Assembly (NCBI GenBank): GCA_028869395.1
Contig: JAGWSE010000184.1
Coordinates: 1-14,968 of the forward strand
Direction of reading: 5' to 3'
From: Alphaproteobacteria bacterium
Lineage (GTDB): Bacteria > Pseudomonadota > Alphaproteobacteria > Caulobacterales > Caulobacteraceae
DNA length: 14,968 nucleotides
The notes beneath the pieces are model-generated. The model was given only the letters and a program-made list of their open reading frames with translations. It was not told where the DNA came from and searched no databases. This document shows positions 6,394-13,498 of the stretch, one piece after another. The first letter of the stretch is position 1. Every line of letters begins with the position of its first letter. The translations under genes were made by a program, and so were the position numbers.

Positions 6394-8097
6394 CTAGAGG
6401 GGGCCGACCGCCGCCTCCAGAGCGGCCCTGGGCGTCTCGCCCGCCAGGTGGATCAGCGACCAGACCGCGAAGAACAGGAGCCGCCAGCGGCCGCCTTCGG
6501 ACGCGAAGGCGGACTTGACCTGCTCCGCGCTCCTTAAACGCCTGACGGTGTCGATTCGGGTGATCCGATCGCCGATCTCCCGGGCGCGCGGACCGATCCA
6601 GGCCTCCACCGGCACGGTGAAGCCCTGTTTCCTCGCCCAGGGATCCGCCGCCGGGCAGGCGCGCTCCAGCCACCTCCTGAGAAGCCACTTCCCGTAGCGC
6701 CCGCGCACCTTGAAGCGGTCCGGCAAGGGAAAGGCGAAGGCGGCGACCTGCGGGTCCAGGAACGGCGTGCGTCCCTCCAGCCCGTGCGCCATCAGGCAGC
6801 GGTCGAGCTTCAGCAGCAGGTCGGCCGGCAGCCAGGTGACGACATCGGCCCACTGGGCCTGCTGCAATGGCGTCAGCCCCGGAGGCGGCCGCGCCTCGCT
6901 GCGCCAGCGCGCCATCAGCGCCGTATCGTCCGGCCTGGGCTCCGCCGGCCGGCCCCCCAGCCACGCGGGGCGCAACGCGCGTCGGTAGCGTCCATAGCCA
7001 CCGAACAGCTCGTCGCCGCCTTCCCCGGTCAGGACGACCGTCAGGGTCCCCTTGGCGGCCTCGGCCAGCTTGTAGGTGGGCAGGATCGCGTAGTCGGTGG
7101 TGGGATCGTCCAGCGCCCAGGCGACCTCCGGCAGGATGCGCCAGAAGTCGGCCTCGTCGAACGAGGTCTCCCGCCAGTCCAGGTCCAGGGCGCGCGCGAC
7201 CTTTTCGGCCGCCGCCCGTTCGTCCTTCGCGCCGGGCGCCTCGAAGCCGCAGGTGAAGGCGGTCACCGGTCGCTCGTTCAGCCGCGCCATGAGCGTGGCG
7301 ATCGCCGCGGAGTCCACGCCGCCGGAAAGAAAGAGGCCGTAGGGCACGTCCGAGCGCTGATGCACGCGCACGCTGTCCTCGAGCACAGCGTCGAGGCCCT
7401 TCAGCATCTCGGCTTCGTCACCGCCGGACGCGGCGGGCGTGCGCGGCAGCGACGCCTTGCGCTTTCCCGAGACGATGCGGCCGCTGCGCACCTCGACCAC
7501 CTCGCCGGGCACGAGGCGGCGCAGACCCTGGAAGCAGGTCCGTTCGGCGAGCGTGTAGTTGAAGCCCAGCAGCTCCCGTGCGGCCGCCTCGTCCAGCACG
7601 GGCTGCATCAGCCCGGCCTTGAAGAACGCCCGGGGCTCCGAAGCGAAGGCCAGGCCACCGTCGTGCTCCATGATGTAGAGCGGCTTGATGCCGAACGGAT
7701 CGCGCGCCAGCCAGGTGCGCCCGTCCGCGCCGACGAGGCAGAGCGCGTACATCCCCCGCAAGCGGTCGAACGCCGCCTCTCCGAGATCGCCGTAGATGTG
7801 CAGCAGGGGCTCGAAGTCCGAGCCGGTGGACAGCCGGCCCGCGAGCCCGAATTCCTCAGCCAGTTCGACGTAGTTGTAGATCTCGCCGTTGCCGACGACC
7901 GTCGCACCCGCCGCGTGCAGCGGCTGCCAGCCGCCTTCCAGGTCGATGATCGACAGGCGCGCGTGCGCCAGCGCCGCGCTCGCTGTCTGCTCGAGGCGGA
8001 TGCCGTCGGGGCCGCGGTGGCTCAGCGCCTCGGCCATGGCCCGTGTCGTCGACGGCGCGCCATCGCCGCCCGCCAGCACGCCCGCGATCCCGCACAT
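6394..8097 (-). CDS. asnB: Asparagine synthase, glutamine-hydrolysing (AsnB-type amidotransferase)
   Basis: A 567-residue two-domain cytosolic enzyme. The class II glutaminase domain begins MCGIAG, making Cys2 the nucleophile after Met removal. HRGPD (27-31), HARLSIIDL (45-53) and NGEIYNY (70-76) complete the site. The synthetase domain has the ATP-pyrophosphatase loop SGGVDS (258-263), LTGEGGDELFGGY and the DRCLMAHGLEGRTPFLD region. The family makes asparagine from aspartate, but members beside glycosyltransferases often amidate sugar acids or polysaccharide precursors. Being three bases downstream of a glycosyltransferase gene favours that role here, as inference only. The protein is somewhat shorter than many AsnB proteins but has both domains. 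GGAG lies eleven bases before the ATG, inside the end of the preceding gene, suggesting translational coupling. Confidence 0.92.
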   Translation of the reverse strand: MCGIAGVLAGGDGAPSTTRAMAEALSHRGPDGIRLEQTASAALAHARLSIIDLEGGWQPLHAAGATVVGNGEIYNYVELAEEFGLAGRLSTGSDFEPLLHIYGDLGEAAFDRLRGMYALCLVGADGRTWLARDPFGIKPLYIMEHDGGLAFASEPRAFFKAGLMQPVLDEAAARELLGFNYTLAERTCFQGLRRLVPGEVVEVRSGRIVSGKRKASLPRTPAASGGDEAEMLKGLDAVLEDSVRVHQRSDVPYGLFLSGGVDSAAIATLMARLNERPVTAFTCGFEAPGAKDERAAAEKVARALDLDWRETSFDEADFWRILPEVAWALDDPTTDYAILPTYKLAEAAKGTLTVVLTGEGGDELFGGYGRYRRALRPAWLGGRPAEPRPDDTALMARWRSEARPPPGLTPLQQAQWADVVTWLPADLLLKLDRCLMAHGLEGRTPFLDPQVAAFAFPLPDRFKVRGRYGKWLLRRWLERACPAADPWARKQGFTVPVEAWIGPRAREIGDRITRIDTVRRLRSAEQVKSAFASEGGRWRLLFFAVWSLIHLAGETPRAALEAAVGPL

Positions 8098-8100
8098 GAC

Positions 8101-9129
8101 TCAGGCGGCTCCGTAATCGGCGAAGAGGGTCTTCCACTGGCCCACGACGGCGGCTTCCGAGAAGTCAGCCGCCACCCGCGAGAGCCCTCTGCCCGAAAGC
8201 TCGGCCCGCAGGTCAGGCGCCTCCAGCAGTCGCCGCACGGCCTGGGCCAGCGCGTCGGGATCGTCGATCGGCGTCAGCAGCCCGTCGATTCCATGGTCGA
8301 TCAGCGTCTTCGGCCCCTGGCTCTCGGCGGCCACCACGGGCAGCCCGTGCGCCCAGGCCTGGATCACCACATTGCCCAGCGGCTCGTACCGCGACGGGAA
8401 GACGCACACATCCGCCGCGCGGTAGAGCGCCGAAGGATCGGTGCGCCAACCCAGGAAGCGGACGCGTGGCGCGACGCCCAACGCCTCCGCCAGCGCCTTC
8501 AGCTTGGCCTCCTCGGGCCCCACGCCGGCGATCCAGAGATAGGCGTCCGGAAGCCTGGCCAACGCCGCCAGGCTCACGTCGTGGGCCTTGGCCTCGTGCA
8601 GCCGGCCCATGCCCAGCAGCAGCGGGGCGTCGGCGGGGGTGGCCAGGCTCGCGCGGTCGACCGGCGGGGCGTCGAGCGGCGCCTCTGCGAAATTCGGGAT
8701 GACGCGCACCCGGCCCGCCGGCCATCCTTGCCCCACGATCCAGTCGGCGATGTCCTCGGTGTTGGCGACCAGGGCATCGAACCCCTTGTAATATTTCAGG
8801 TTGTAATAACCGCCGAGGCGGCCGATCCGCGCCCACGGGCCTTTCGGCGTATGCCGCGCCGCCCGGCTCATCCAGGCGAGCACGAGCCGGGCGTCCTGGC
8901 GGCGGGCGAAGCGGGCGATCCCGGGCTTGGTCAGGACGTCGAGCGGACCGGAAAAGCCGAACACATCCACGACCACCTTGGCTTTCGCCAGCGCCGCCTC
9001 GCGCGCCGGGTGCCGGCGCACCGCGGCCGCCTGCGCCAGGCCGCCGCGGGACAGGGCGGAGACGAGGTCCACGAAGTAGGTTTCCGCACCGCCTTCGCCG
9101 GAGGTCCCCAGGATGTGCAGGATGCTCAT
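8101..9129 (-). CDS. Glycosyltransferase family 4 (GT-B fold)
   Basis: A 342-residue glycosyltransferase starting MSILHILGTSGEGGAE, the glycine-rich N-terminal loop of retaining GT4 enzymes. I chose ATG 9129 because this strand must lie at the N-terminus; an in-frame ATG at 9186 would add 19 unstructured residues. The C-terminal nucleotide-sugar half starts near LLLGMGRLHEAKAHD (171-184). It carries the donor-binding stretch FPSRYEPLGNVVIQAW (244-259), where the usual E-x7-E reads Glu249...Gln257. The start lacks a good ribosome binding site and lies close to a candidate promoter, so the leader may be very short. It heads an operon with asnB and the sugar-dehydrogenase-like gene. Sugar donor and acceptor cannot be told; surface polysaccharide or LPS is likely. 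Confidence 0.9.
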   Translation of the reverse strand: MSILHILGTSGEGGAETYFVDLVSALSRGGLAQAAAVRRHPAREAALAKAKVVVDVFGFSGPLDVLTKPGIARFARRQDARLVLAWMSRAARHTPKGPWARIGRLGGYYNLKYYKGFDALVANTEDIADWIVGQGWPAGRVRVIPNFAEAPLDAPPVDRASLATPADAPLLLGMGRLHEAKAHDVSLAALARLPDAYLWIAGVGPEEAKLKALAEALGVAPRVRFLGWRTDPSALYRAADVCVFPSRYEPLGNVVIQAWAHGLPVVAAESQGPKTLIDHGIDGLLTPIDDPDALAQAVRRLLEAPDLRAELSGRGLSRVAADFSEAAVVGQWKTLFADYGAA

Positions 9130-9140
9130 GCGCGGGCGCG

Positions 9141-9168
9141 AACCTAGCGGTTCGGACGGCTTTGCCAA
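9141..9168 (-). promoter_or_regulatory. Candidate promoter for the glycosyltransferase operon
   Basis: On the minus strand TTGGCAA (9168-9162), a 13-base spacer and GCTAGGTT (9148-9141) resemble the Caulobacter-type promoter. GCTAGGTT fits five of the seven defined bases of the -10. Transcription would start only about five bases before ATG 9129, fitting the lack of a ribosome binding site there. Confidence 0.4.
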
Positions 9169-9173
9169 GCGGC

Positions 9174-9202
9174 TTGAAGGCGGCAAGACGAGCCCCTATA
9201 AC
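9174..9202 (+). promoter_or_regulatory. Promoter for the tRNA-Met gene
   Basis: TTGAAG (9174-9179), exactly 17 bases, then TATAAC (9197-9202): a good sigma-70 promoter placed about 28 bases before the mature tRNA 5' end. The bases after the -10 are almost all G or C, the discriminator type seen at stringently controlled stable-RNA promoters. A 7-bp inverted repeat CCCGCGC/GCGCGGG (9202-9208, 9218-9224) lies in the start-site and leader region. Confidence 0.65.
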
Positions 9203-9230
9203 CCGCGCCTCGCGCACGCGCGGGGTCCCT

Positions 9231-9307
9231 GGCTGGGTAGCTCAGCTGGTTAGAGCGGTGGATTCATAACCCACAGGTCGGCGGTTCGAGCCCGCCCCCA
9301 GCTACCA
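9231..9307 (+). tRNA. tRNA-Met (CAT anticodon), CCA encoded
   Basis: A 77-base cloverleaf. The acceptor arm is GGCTGGG/CCCAGCT, with a G-U first pair. The D arm is GCTC/GAGC, the anticodon loop TTCATAA (CAT at 9265-9267), the T arm GGCGG/CCGCC with loop TTCGAGC, then A73 and an encoded CCA. The G1-U72 pair and overall sequence fit elongator-type tRNA-Met as I recall it from other bacteria. The initiator is less likely, since it lacks the three-GC-pair signature. A tRNA-Ile with modified CAU cannot be fully excluded. The last anticodon-stem pair is an A-C mismatch (A9262 against C9270). The gene lies between two divergent promoters and directly before an ELM1-family gene. Confidence 0.95.
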
Positions 9308-9321
9308 GGGCCCCGCCGCCA

Positions 9322-10323
9322 ATGTGCGCGCCAGGGGCTGCGATCACGTCTTCCACGACTTCCAAGCCGCTGACCGCCTGGGCGATCACCACGGGCGAGG
9401 CGGGCATGCGCACCCAGGCGCGAGGTCTCGCGAGCGCGGTGGCGGCCGATGTGGTCGAGAAGATCGTGGGCGTGCGCTGGCCCTGGAGCTGGTTCCAGTC
9501 GGGTTGGCCGGGTGTCCTGAAGGGCGTCCAACCCCGCGAAGGCGGTCCGCTCGCGCCGCCCTGGCCCGATGTGATCGTCACCTGCGGCCGCCGGTCTGCG
9601 ATCGTCGGAGTAGCGGTCAAGGCGGCGGCAGGCGGCGCGCCAGTGCTCGCCCACGTCCAGGATCCGCTGGCCAGGCCCGGCCGGTTCGACCTGATCGTGG
9701 CCATGGAGCACGATCTGGTCCGAGGCCCCAACGTCGTCCGGGTGGTCACCGCCCTGCACGACATGACGCCGGAAAAGCTCGCGGCCGGCCGCGCGGCCTG
9801 GCAGGCGCGCTTCGCGCCGCTGCCGCGGCCGCTCGTGGGCGTCCTGCTGGGCGGCCCGACGCGTGGCAGCGCCTTCGGGCCGGCGGAGGCGAGCGCGTTG
9901 CACGAGCGGCTGTCCGCGCTTCGCGCGTCCCTGGGCGGCAGCTTCGTCGTCGTCCCCTCGCGGCGCACCCCGGACGAGGCGCTGGCGGTGTTCCGGCGCG
10001 CCGCGGCGGACGATCCCGCCGCGTGGGTCTGGGACCGTACGGGCGACAACCCCTACGTGGGCGTTCTGGCCCTGGCCGACCGCCTGGTGGTGACCGGCGA
10101 CAGCGTTTCCATGGTCTCCGAAGCGCTGGCCACTCCGCATCCGGTGGAAGTGTTCGCCGGGCGGCTCCGCAAGCGCCATGAAGGGTTCATCCGCACCCTG
10201 GTCGACCACGGGGTGGTGCGCATCTTCGACGGACAGGCGTTCGATCATCCGCCTCGCCCGGTGGTCGACGCGACCCGCCGGGCCGCCGAGGCGCTTCGCG
10301 AGGCGATCGCCCGCCGCGGCTAG
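9322..10323 (+). CDS. ELM1-family protein (DUF1022, mitochondrial fission ELM1-like)
   Basis: A 333-residue protein recognised as the bacterial counterpart of plant ELM1. It shows AWAITTGEAGMRTQARGLA near the start, PDVIVTCGRRSA, HVQDPLA, a GVLLGGPTRGSAF turn, and the C-terminal DRLVVTGDSVSMVSEALATPHPVEVF block. The fold is GT-B-like and resembles nucleotide-sugar enzymes; the bacterial role is not settled. ATG 9322 is the only plausible start before the conserved region. It lies 14 bases after the tRNA with no ribosome binding site and no terminator between, so the message probably comes from the tRNA transcript. Its TAG shares CTAG (10320-10323) with the stop of the convergent Kdo-hydroxylase gene. 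Given that neighbour and the glycosyltransferase operon, a link to LPS or surface sugars is a reasonable guess. Confidence 0.83.
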   Translation: MCAPGAAITSSTTSKPLTAWAITTGEAGMRTQARGLASAVAADVVEKIVGVRWPWSWFQSGWPGVLKGVQPREGGPLAPPWPDVIVTCGRRSAIVGVAVKAAAGGAPVLAHVQDPLARPGRFDLIVAMEHDLVRGPNVVRVVTALHDMTPEKLAAGRAAWQARFAPLPRPLVGVLLGGPTRGSAFGPAEASALHERLSALRASLGGSFVVVPSRRTPDEALAVFRRAAADDPAAWVWDRTGDNPYVGVLALADRLVVTGDSVSMVSEALATPHPVEVFAGRLRKRHEGFIRTLVDHGVVRIFDGQAFDHPPRPVVDATRRAAEALREAIARRG

Positions 10324-11198
10324 ACGAGCGTCCGGCCGGTGATCCTCTCCAGGGTTCTCAGCGGCGAGGCCTCGGGATGCTCCATGGCCGCGACCGGAAC
10401 GTAGAAAGTCTGTTCGAAGGCGTAGCGGCCGCCCAGCGCGGCATGCACGACGGAGTCGGTGAACACGAGCCAGGTCGCACCGGGCGGGAAGTTCACGTCC
10501 CAGTGCGGCGCGCTCGCCTGATAGCCGTCGTCCTCTTTCGAGGCGTCGTGCAGTTGGAGCATCAGGTTGTCGTAGGCGGTGCGGCGGCCCTTGGTCAGCC
10601 CCAGCGTCTGCATGAGCATGGCCTGTCCGGGCGCCATGGCGCGGGCTTTGGGCAGGAAGCGCGCGGCGTGCTCGGCGAACGGCTCGCCGACCCGCCAGTA
10701 GCGGGCCTCGCCCGACGGATTGACGTTCCGGAAGACCCGCAGGATGCGCCGCCCCTGGACAGGGCTCGACGGGAAGGCGTCCACGTGCAGGCGCCGGTCG
10801 TCCTTGCGCTTGGAGAGATTGTGGTCGGCCGCGCGCGGCCGATAGCTCGTCCGTCCCACCTGCAGAGAGGCGGCGTAGCCGGGCGCCAGGTCCCGAACCA
10901 GCTCCTCCGCCCAGGCCGAATAGCGCGCCACCAGCGTCTTCAGCTTCTCCCGCGCGGCGCCCTCGGCCGTCGTGCCCTTCAGCTCGCCGGTCGCGGGGCT
11001 GTAGCTGACGTTCTTCACGCCCTCGCCGGACACTTCGGCGAACATCACGTCCTCGAACCCGGCCGTGTCGAAATCCAGGTCCGGGAGCAGCACGACCGAG
11101 CCGTGCTCCAACAGGCGCGCGGCCGCGCCCTCCGCCCGCTTCCTGTCCAGGACGGCGACGGGCGCCGGGGCGTCGAGGCGGGCGGGTTCGGCGGTCAT
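10320..11198 (-). CDS. Kdo hydroxylase family protein (KdoO-like, Fe(II)/2-oxoglutarate dioxygenase)
   Basis: A 292-residue protein with the family's signature region RTSYRP...LSKRKDD..LHVDAFPS. Iron ligands are predicted as His138, Asp140 (HVD) and His252 (DSVVHAALGG), and Arg258 or a nearby residue may hold 2-oxoglutarate. RILRVFRNVNP (151-161) and RYWRVGEPF (166-174) are further family blocks. Characterised KdoO enzymes hydroxylate C3 of the Kdo sugar in Kdo2-lipid A to give Ko, changing the charge and stability of the LPS inner core. No signal peptide is seen, consistent with action on the cytoplasmic face. The methyltransferase gene ends 40 bases upstream, but a perfect -10 box just before the ATG suggests its own promoter and little or no leader. 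Confidence 0.82.
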   Translation of the reverse strand: MTAEPARLDAPAPVAVLDRKRAEGAAARLLEHGSVVLLPDLDFDTAGFEDVMFAEVSGEGVKNVSYSPATGELKGTTAEGAAREKLKTLVARYSAWAEELVRDLAPGYAASLQVGRTSYRPRAADHNLSKRKDDRRLHVDAFPSSPVQGRRILRVFRNVNPSGEARYWRVGEPFAEHAARFLPKARAMAPGQAMLMQTLGLTKGRRTAYDNLMLQLHDASKEDDGYQASAPHWDVNFPPGATWLVFTDSVVHAALGGRYAFEQTFYVPVAAMEHPEASPLRTLERITGRTLV

Positions 11199-11206
11199 GC
11201 GGGCAG

Positions 11207-11229
11207 GATATAGCAGCCGCCGGCCCGGA
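11207..11229 (-). promoter_or_regulatory. Candidate promoter giving a leaderless Kdo-hydroxylase mRNA
   Basis: GCTATATC on the minus strand (11214-11207) matches the Caulobacter-type -10 GCTANAWC at every position. Transcription would begin within a base or two of ATG 11198. The -35 is weak (TCGTCCG-like near 11229-11223). No ribosome binding site is present between the box and the ATG, as a leaderless message would not need one. Confidence 0.45.
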
Positions 11230-11238
11230 CGAGCAGAC

Positions 11239-11859
11239 CTAAGGCCGCGCCGAGCCCCACTCGTTCCAGCCGGCGAAGCGCGGCGTCTTGGGCACGTACA
11301 TGGTCTCCAGCGTCTCGACCTTGAAGCCGGCGCCCTCGATCGCCTTGGCCACCGGACGCGTCAGGTGGCAGCCGCCGGCGATCTTCTTCCAGAAGGGCTC
11401 GATCCGATGCTGCCACTTGGCGACGCCCTGGTCGGGCGCCAGGCCGTGCTCGCAGAACAGGAAGCGGCCGCCCGGCTTCAGCACCCGCCGCGCCTCGGCC
11501 AGCGCCAGAGGCGGCGTGCAAACCGAGCAGAGGGTGAAGGTGCAGACGACCGTGTCGAAGCTCTTGTCCTCGAAAGGCAGCGCCTCGGCGGTCCCCTCGT
11601 CGATGCGGACCTTCAGGCCGGGCTCCCGCTCGGCCGCCTGGGCGGCGAGCCGCAGCTCTGGCGACGGATCGACGCCCATCACCTCCTTCACCCGCGCCGG
11701 ATCGTAGTAGCGCAGGTTCAGCCCCATCCCGATCCCCAGCTCGAGCACCCGGCCCTCGGCTTTCGGCACGACCTTGGTGCGCTGCTTCATCATCGGTGGC
11801 GATGAGCAGGCGAAGCCCAGAAGTTTGGGCAAGACGAATCGGTCGTACAGCGAAGCCAT
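11239..11859 (-). CDS. Class I SAM-dependent methyltransferase
   Basis: A 206-residue methyltransferase with motif I VLELGIGMGLN (38-48) and the acidic Asp64 at the end of strand two (VMGVDPS). Motif IV reads FDTVVCTFTLCSV, and the post-motif is RRVLKPGGRFLFCEHG. The pattern through WQHRIEPFWKKIAGGCHLTR resembles the UbiE/METTL7-like group of small-molecule or lipid methyltransferases; the substrate cannot be read from sequence. No signal peptide or clear membrane helix. GGGGGAGG directly before ATG 11859 is a strong ribosome binding site. It starts 21 bases after the DUF2125 stop on the same strand, so the two are probably cotranscribed, with the Kdo hydroxylase next. Confidence 0.85.
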   Translation of the reverse strand: MASLYDRFVLPKLLGFACSSPPMMKQRTKVVPKAEGRVLELGIGMGLNLRYYDPARVKEVMGVDPSPELRLAAQAAEREPGLKVRIDEGTAEALPFEDKSFDTVVCTFTLCSVCTPPLALAEARRVLKPGGRFLFCEHGLAPDQGVAKWQHRIEPFWKKIAGGCHLTRPVAKAIEGAGFKVETLETMYVPKTPRFAGWNEWGSARP

Positions 11860-11880
11860 GTTCCTCCCCCGAGGTGTTCT

Positions 11881-12924
11881 TTAGCGTACGTCATACACCG
11901 TCGGGGCGGGTCCTAGCGACACCGGACCGAGCGTCGTTCGCCCAGCCTGGAAATAAATCGTGGCCTGCGCCTGCTGGCCGGAGCCCTGACGGGCCTCGGC
12001 GACCGTGGCGGCGGCGCTGGCGGCCTGCTGCGAAATGGCGCCGGTCTGGCCCATGGCCGCCAGCGCCTGCGGCGCCTGCCGCAGCGTGACGGGCAAGCTC
12101 CCGCGCAACCGCCCGTCGGTTCCAACCGTCAGCGTGCCGGAATTGGCGCCGATCAGCGCCGGGCCGGCGGTGAGGCCCGCCTGCCGCACGCTCATCTGCC
12201 CGCCGGCGTCGCTCCAGTGGCGAACCGCGGCGGCCCAGTTGGCGCCCGTGAACGCGCTCATCTTCGACAGCGTCGAATTCCAGACGATGGAGATCGGCTT
12301 GTCGCCGGCGATTCGCCCGAGCAGCCCCGCCGGCCGCGCCTTGCCCTTGTCGACGCTAAGGAAGACGCCGCCCTGGTCGTCCGGTCCGGCGCGCAGGTGG
12401 AACTCCACCTTGTCGGCGCCGGTGAGCGCGAACGGCTGGGCTCCGGCCTCGGGCTGGAAGACGAGCCCGTCGCCCTCGAAGTCGAAGCTGGGCGGCCTGT
12501 GGCTGAAGTCGAAGACCGCCGCGCGGATCGCCTTGCCAGTCACCCGCACCGGCCCGGCCTTGGGCCGCACGAAGGCGGCGCCGTTGGGGGCGGCCAGGAT
12601 CCAGTGCCCCAGCGCGTGCATGTAGGCCTCGCCCTCCAGAGTCGGAGCTTCGAGCGCCCAGCCGGACGGCGCGCGCACGACCGCGTCGGTCAGCGTCACG
12701 TCCATGCGGAAGGGATAGCCGCCGATCTGCCGGTCGCGCCACGACACCTGATAGCCGGCGCGGGTCAGGTCGGCGACGGCGGCGTCCATGCGCACCTGCG
12801 CCTGGTTTCGCGCCCACACCCAGAGCGCCGACCAGGCGACGATCAGGATCAGCAGCAGGACGAAGGGGAGGTAAAGCCCCAGCCGGCTCGGTTTGCGGGC
12901 GGGGGCGGGATCGGGCACAGACAT
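11881..12924 (-). CDS. DUF2125 domain protein, membrane-anchored
   Basis: A 347-residue protein of the alphaproteobacterial DUF2125 family, whose function is unknown. A cytoplasmic proline/arginine-rich stub precedes one transmembrane segment (about residues 15-37). A periplasmic domain follows with the family's opening block (YQVSWRDRQIGGYPFRMDVT) and repeated beta-strand-like segments. The architecture resembles envelope proteins with AsmA-like beta-rich domains. No clear ribosome binding site precedes ATG 12924, but the anchor position fits this start. It is divergent from the gamma-glutamylcyclotransferase gene with only 34 bases between the chosen starts, so at least one promoter must overlap coding sequence. 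Confidence 0.85.
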   Translation of the reverse strand: MSVPDPAPARKPSRLGLYLPFVLLLILIVAWSALWVWARNQAQVRMDAAVADLTRAGYQVSWRDRQIGGYPFRMDVTLTDAVVRAPSGWALEAPTLEGEAYMHALGHWILAAPNGAAFVRPKAGPVRVTGKAIRAAVFDFSHRPPSFDFEGDGLVFQPEAGAQPFALTGADKVEFHLRAGPDDQGGVFLSVDKGKARPAGLLGRIAGDKPISIVWNSTLSKMSAFTGANWAAAVRHWSDAGGQMSVRQAGLTAGPALIGANSGTLTVGTDGRLRGSLPVTLRQAPQALAAMGQTGAISQQAASAAATVAEARQGSGQQAQATIYFQAGRTTLGPVSLGPAPTVYDVR

Positions 12925-12958
12925 GGGCGAGGGGCGGCGGGGGCTGGTGGACGAGGGA

Positions 12959-13498
12959 ATGGGCGACGCGGCGCGTTGGGTGTTCGGCTACGGCTCGCTG
13001 ATGTGGCGGCCGGGATTCCCGTACGCCGAGCGGGCGGGCGCCACCCTACACGGCCGCAGGCGCGCCTTCTGCATCTATTCCGTCCATCACCGGGGAACCT
13101 ATGAGCGGCCGGGCCTCGTGCTGGGTCTGGCCCCCGGCGGGGCGGTGCGCGGCATGGCCTATCGCGTGGCCGAGGCGGATTGGGCCGAGGTCTACGCCTA
13201 CCTGATGGAGCGCGAGCAACCGACCGAGACCTATGTCGAGGCGCACCGCAACGTGCGCCTCGCCGACGGCCGGCGGGTCGAGGCTCTGGTTTTCCTCTCC
13301 GATGTCCGCCATCCGCAGTGGGCCGGCGCTCTGAGCCTTCAGCGCCAGGCCGAGCTGATCGCCGGCTCGACAGGGCTCTCCGGCCGCAACGTCGACTATC
13401 TTCGCGACCTCGTTCAGCACCTGCGCGAGATAGGCGTCCGCGATCAGGGCCTGGAGACCCTGCTGGGCCTGGTGGAGGCGAGGGAGCTCGCCGGTTAG
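12959..13498 (+). CDS. Gamma-glutamylcyclotransferase, ChaC-like
   Basis: A 179-residue cytosolic protein of the ChaC family, which cleaves glutathione to 5-oxoproline and Cys-Gly. VFGYGSLMWRPGFPY (8-22) holds the substrate-binding YGSL loop (11-14). YLMEREQ puts the likely catalytic glutamate at 86. RGMAYRV and the C-terminal NVDYLRDLVQHLREIG helix fit the family, and length is typical. The start is ATG 12959, with GAGGG just upstream. Two earlier in-frame ATGs (12893, 12923) would place the YGSL motif unusually far in and overlap the divergent gene. Its TAG overlaps the stop of the convergent acyltransferase by four bases (13495-13498). Confidence 0.88.
   Translation: MGDAARWVFGYGSLMWRPGFPYAERAGATLHGRRRAFCIYSVHHRGTYERPGLVLGLAPGGAVRGMAYRVAEADWAEVYAYLMEREQPTETYVEAHRNVRLADGRRVEALVFLSDVRHPQWAGALSLQRQAELIAGSTGLSGRNVDYLRDLVQHLREIGVRDQGLETLLGLVEARELAG

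Noticed and set aside
6784..9147. A long plus-strand open frame opposite asnB and the glycosyltransferase
   Set aside because: Same reason: GC-rich antisense shadow with no recognisable motif, over two confident genes.
9231..9360. tRNA as an integration site for a mobile element
   Set aside because: No integrase gene or direct repeat of the tRNA 3' end is visible in the window; the neighbouring gene looks native.
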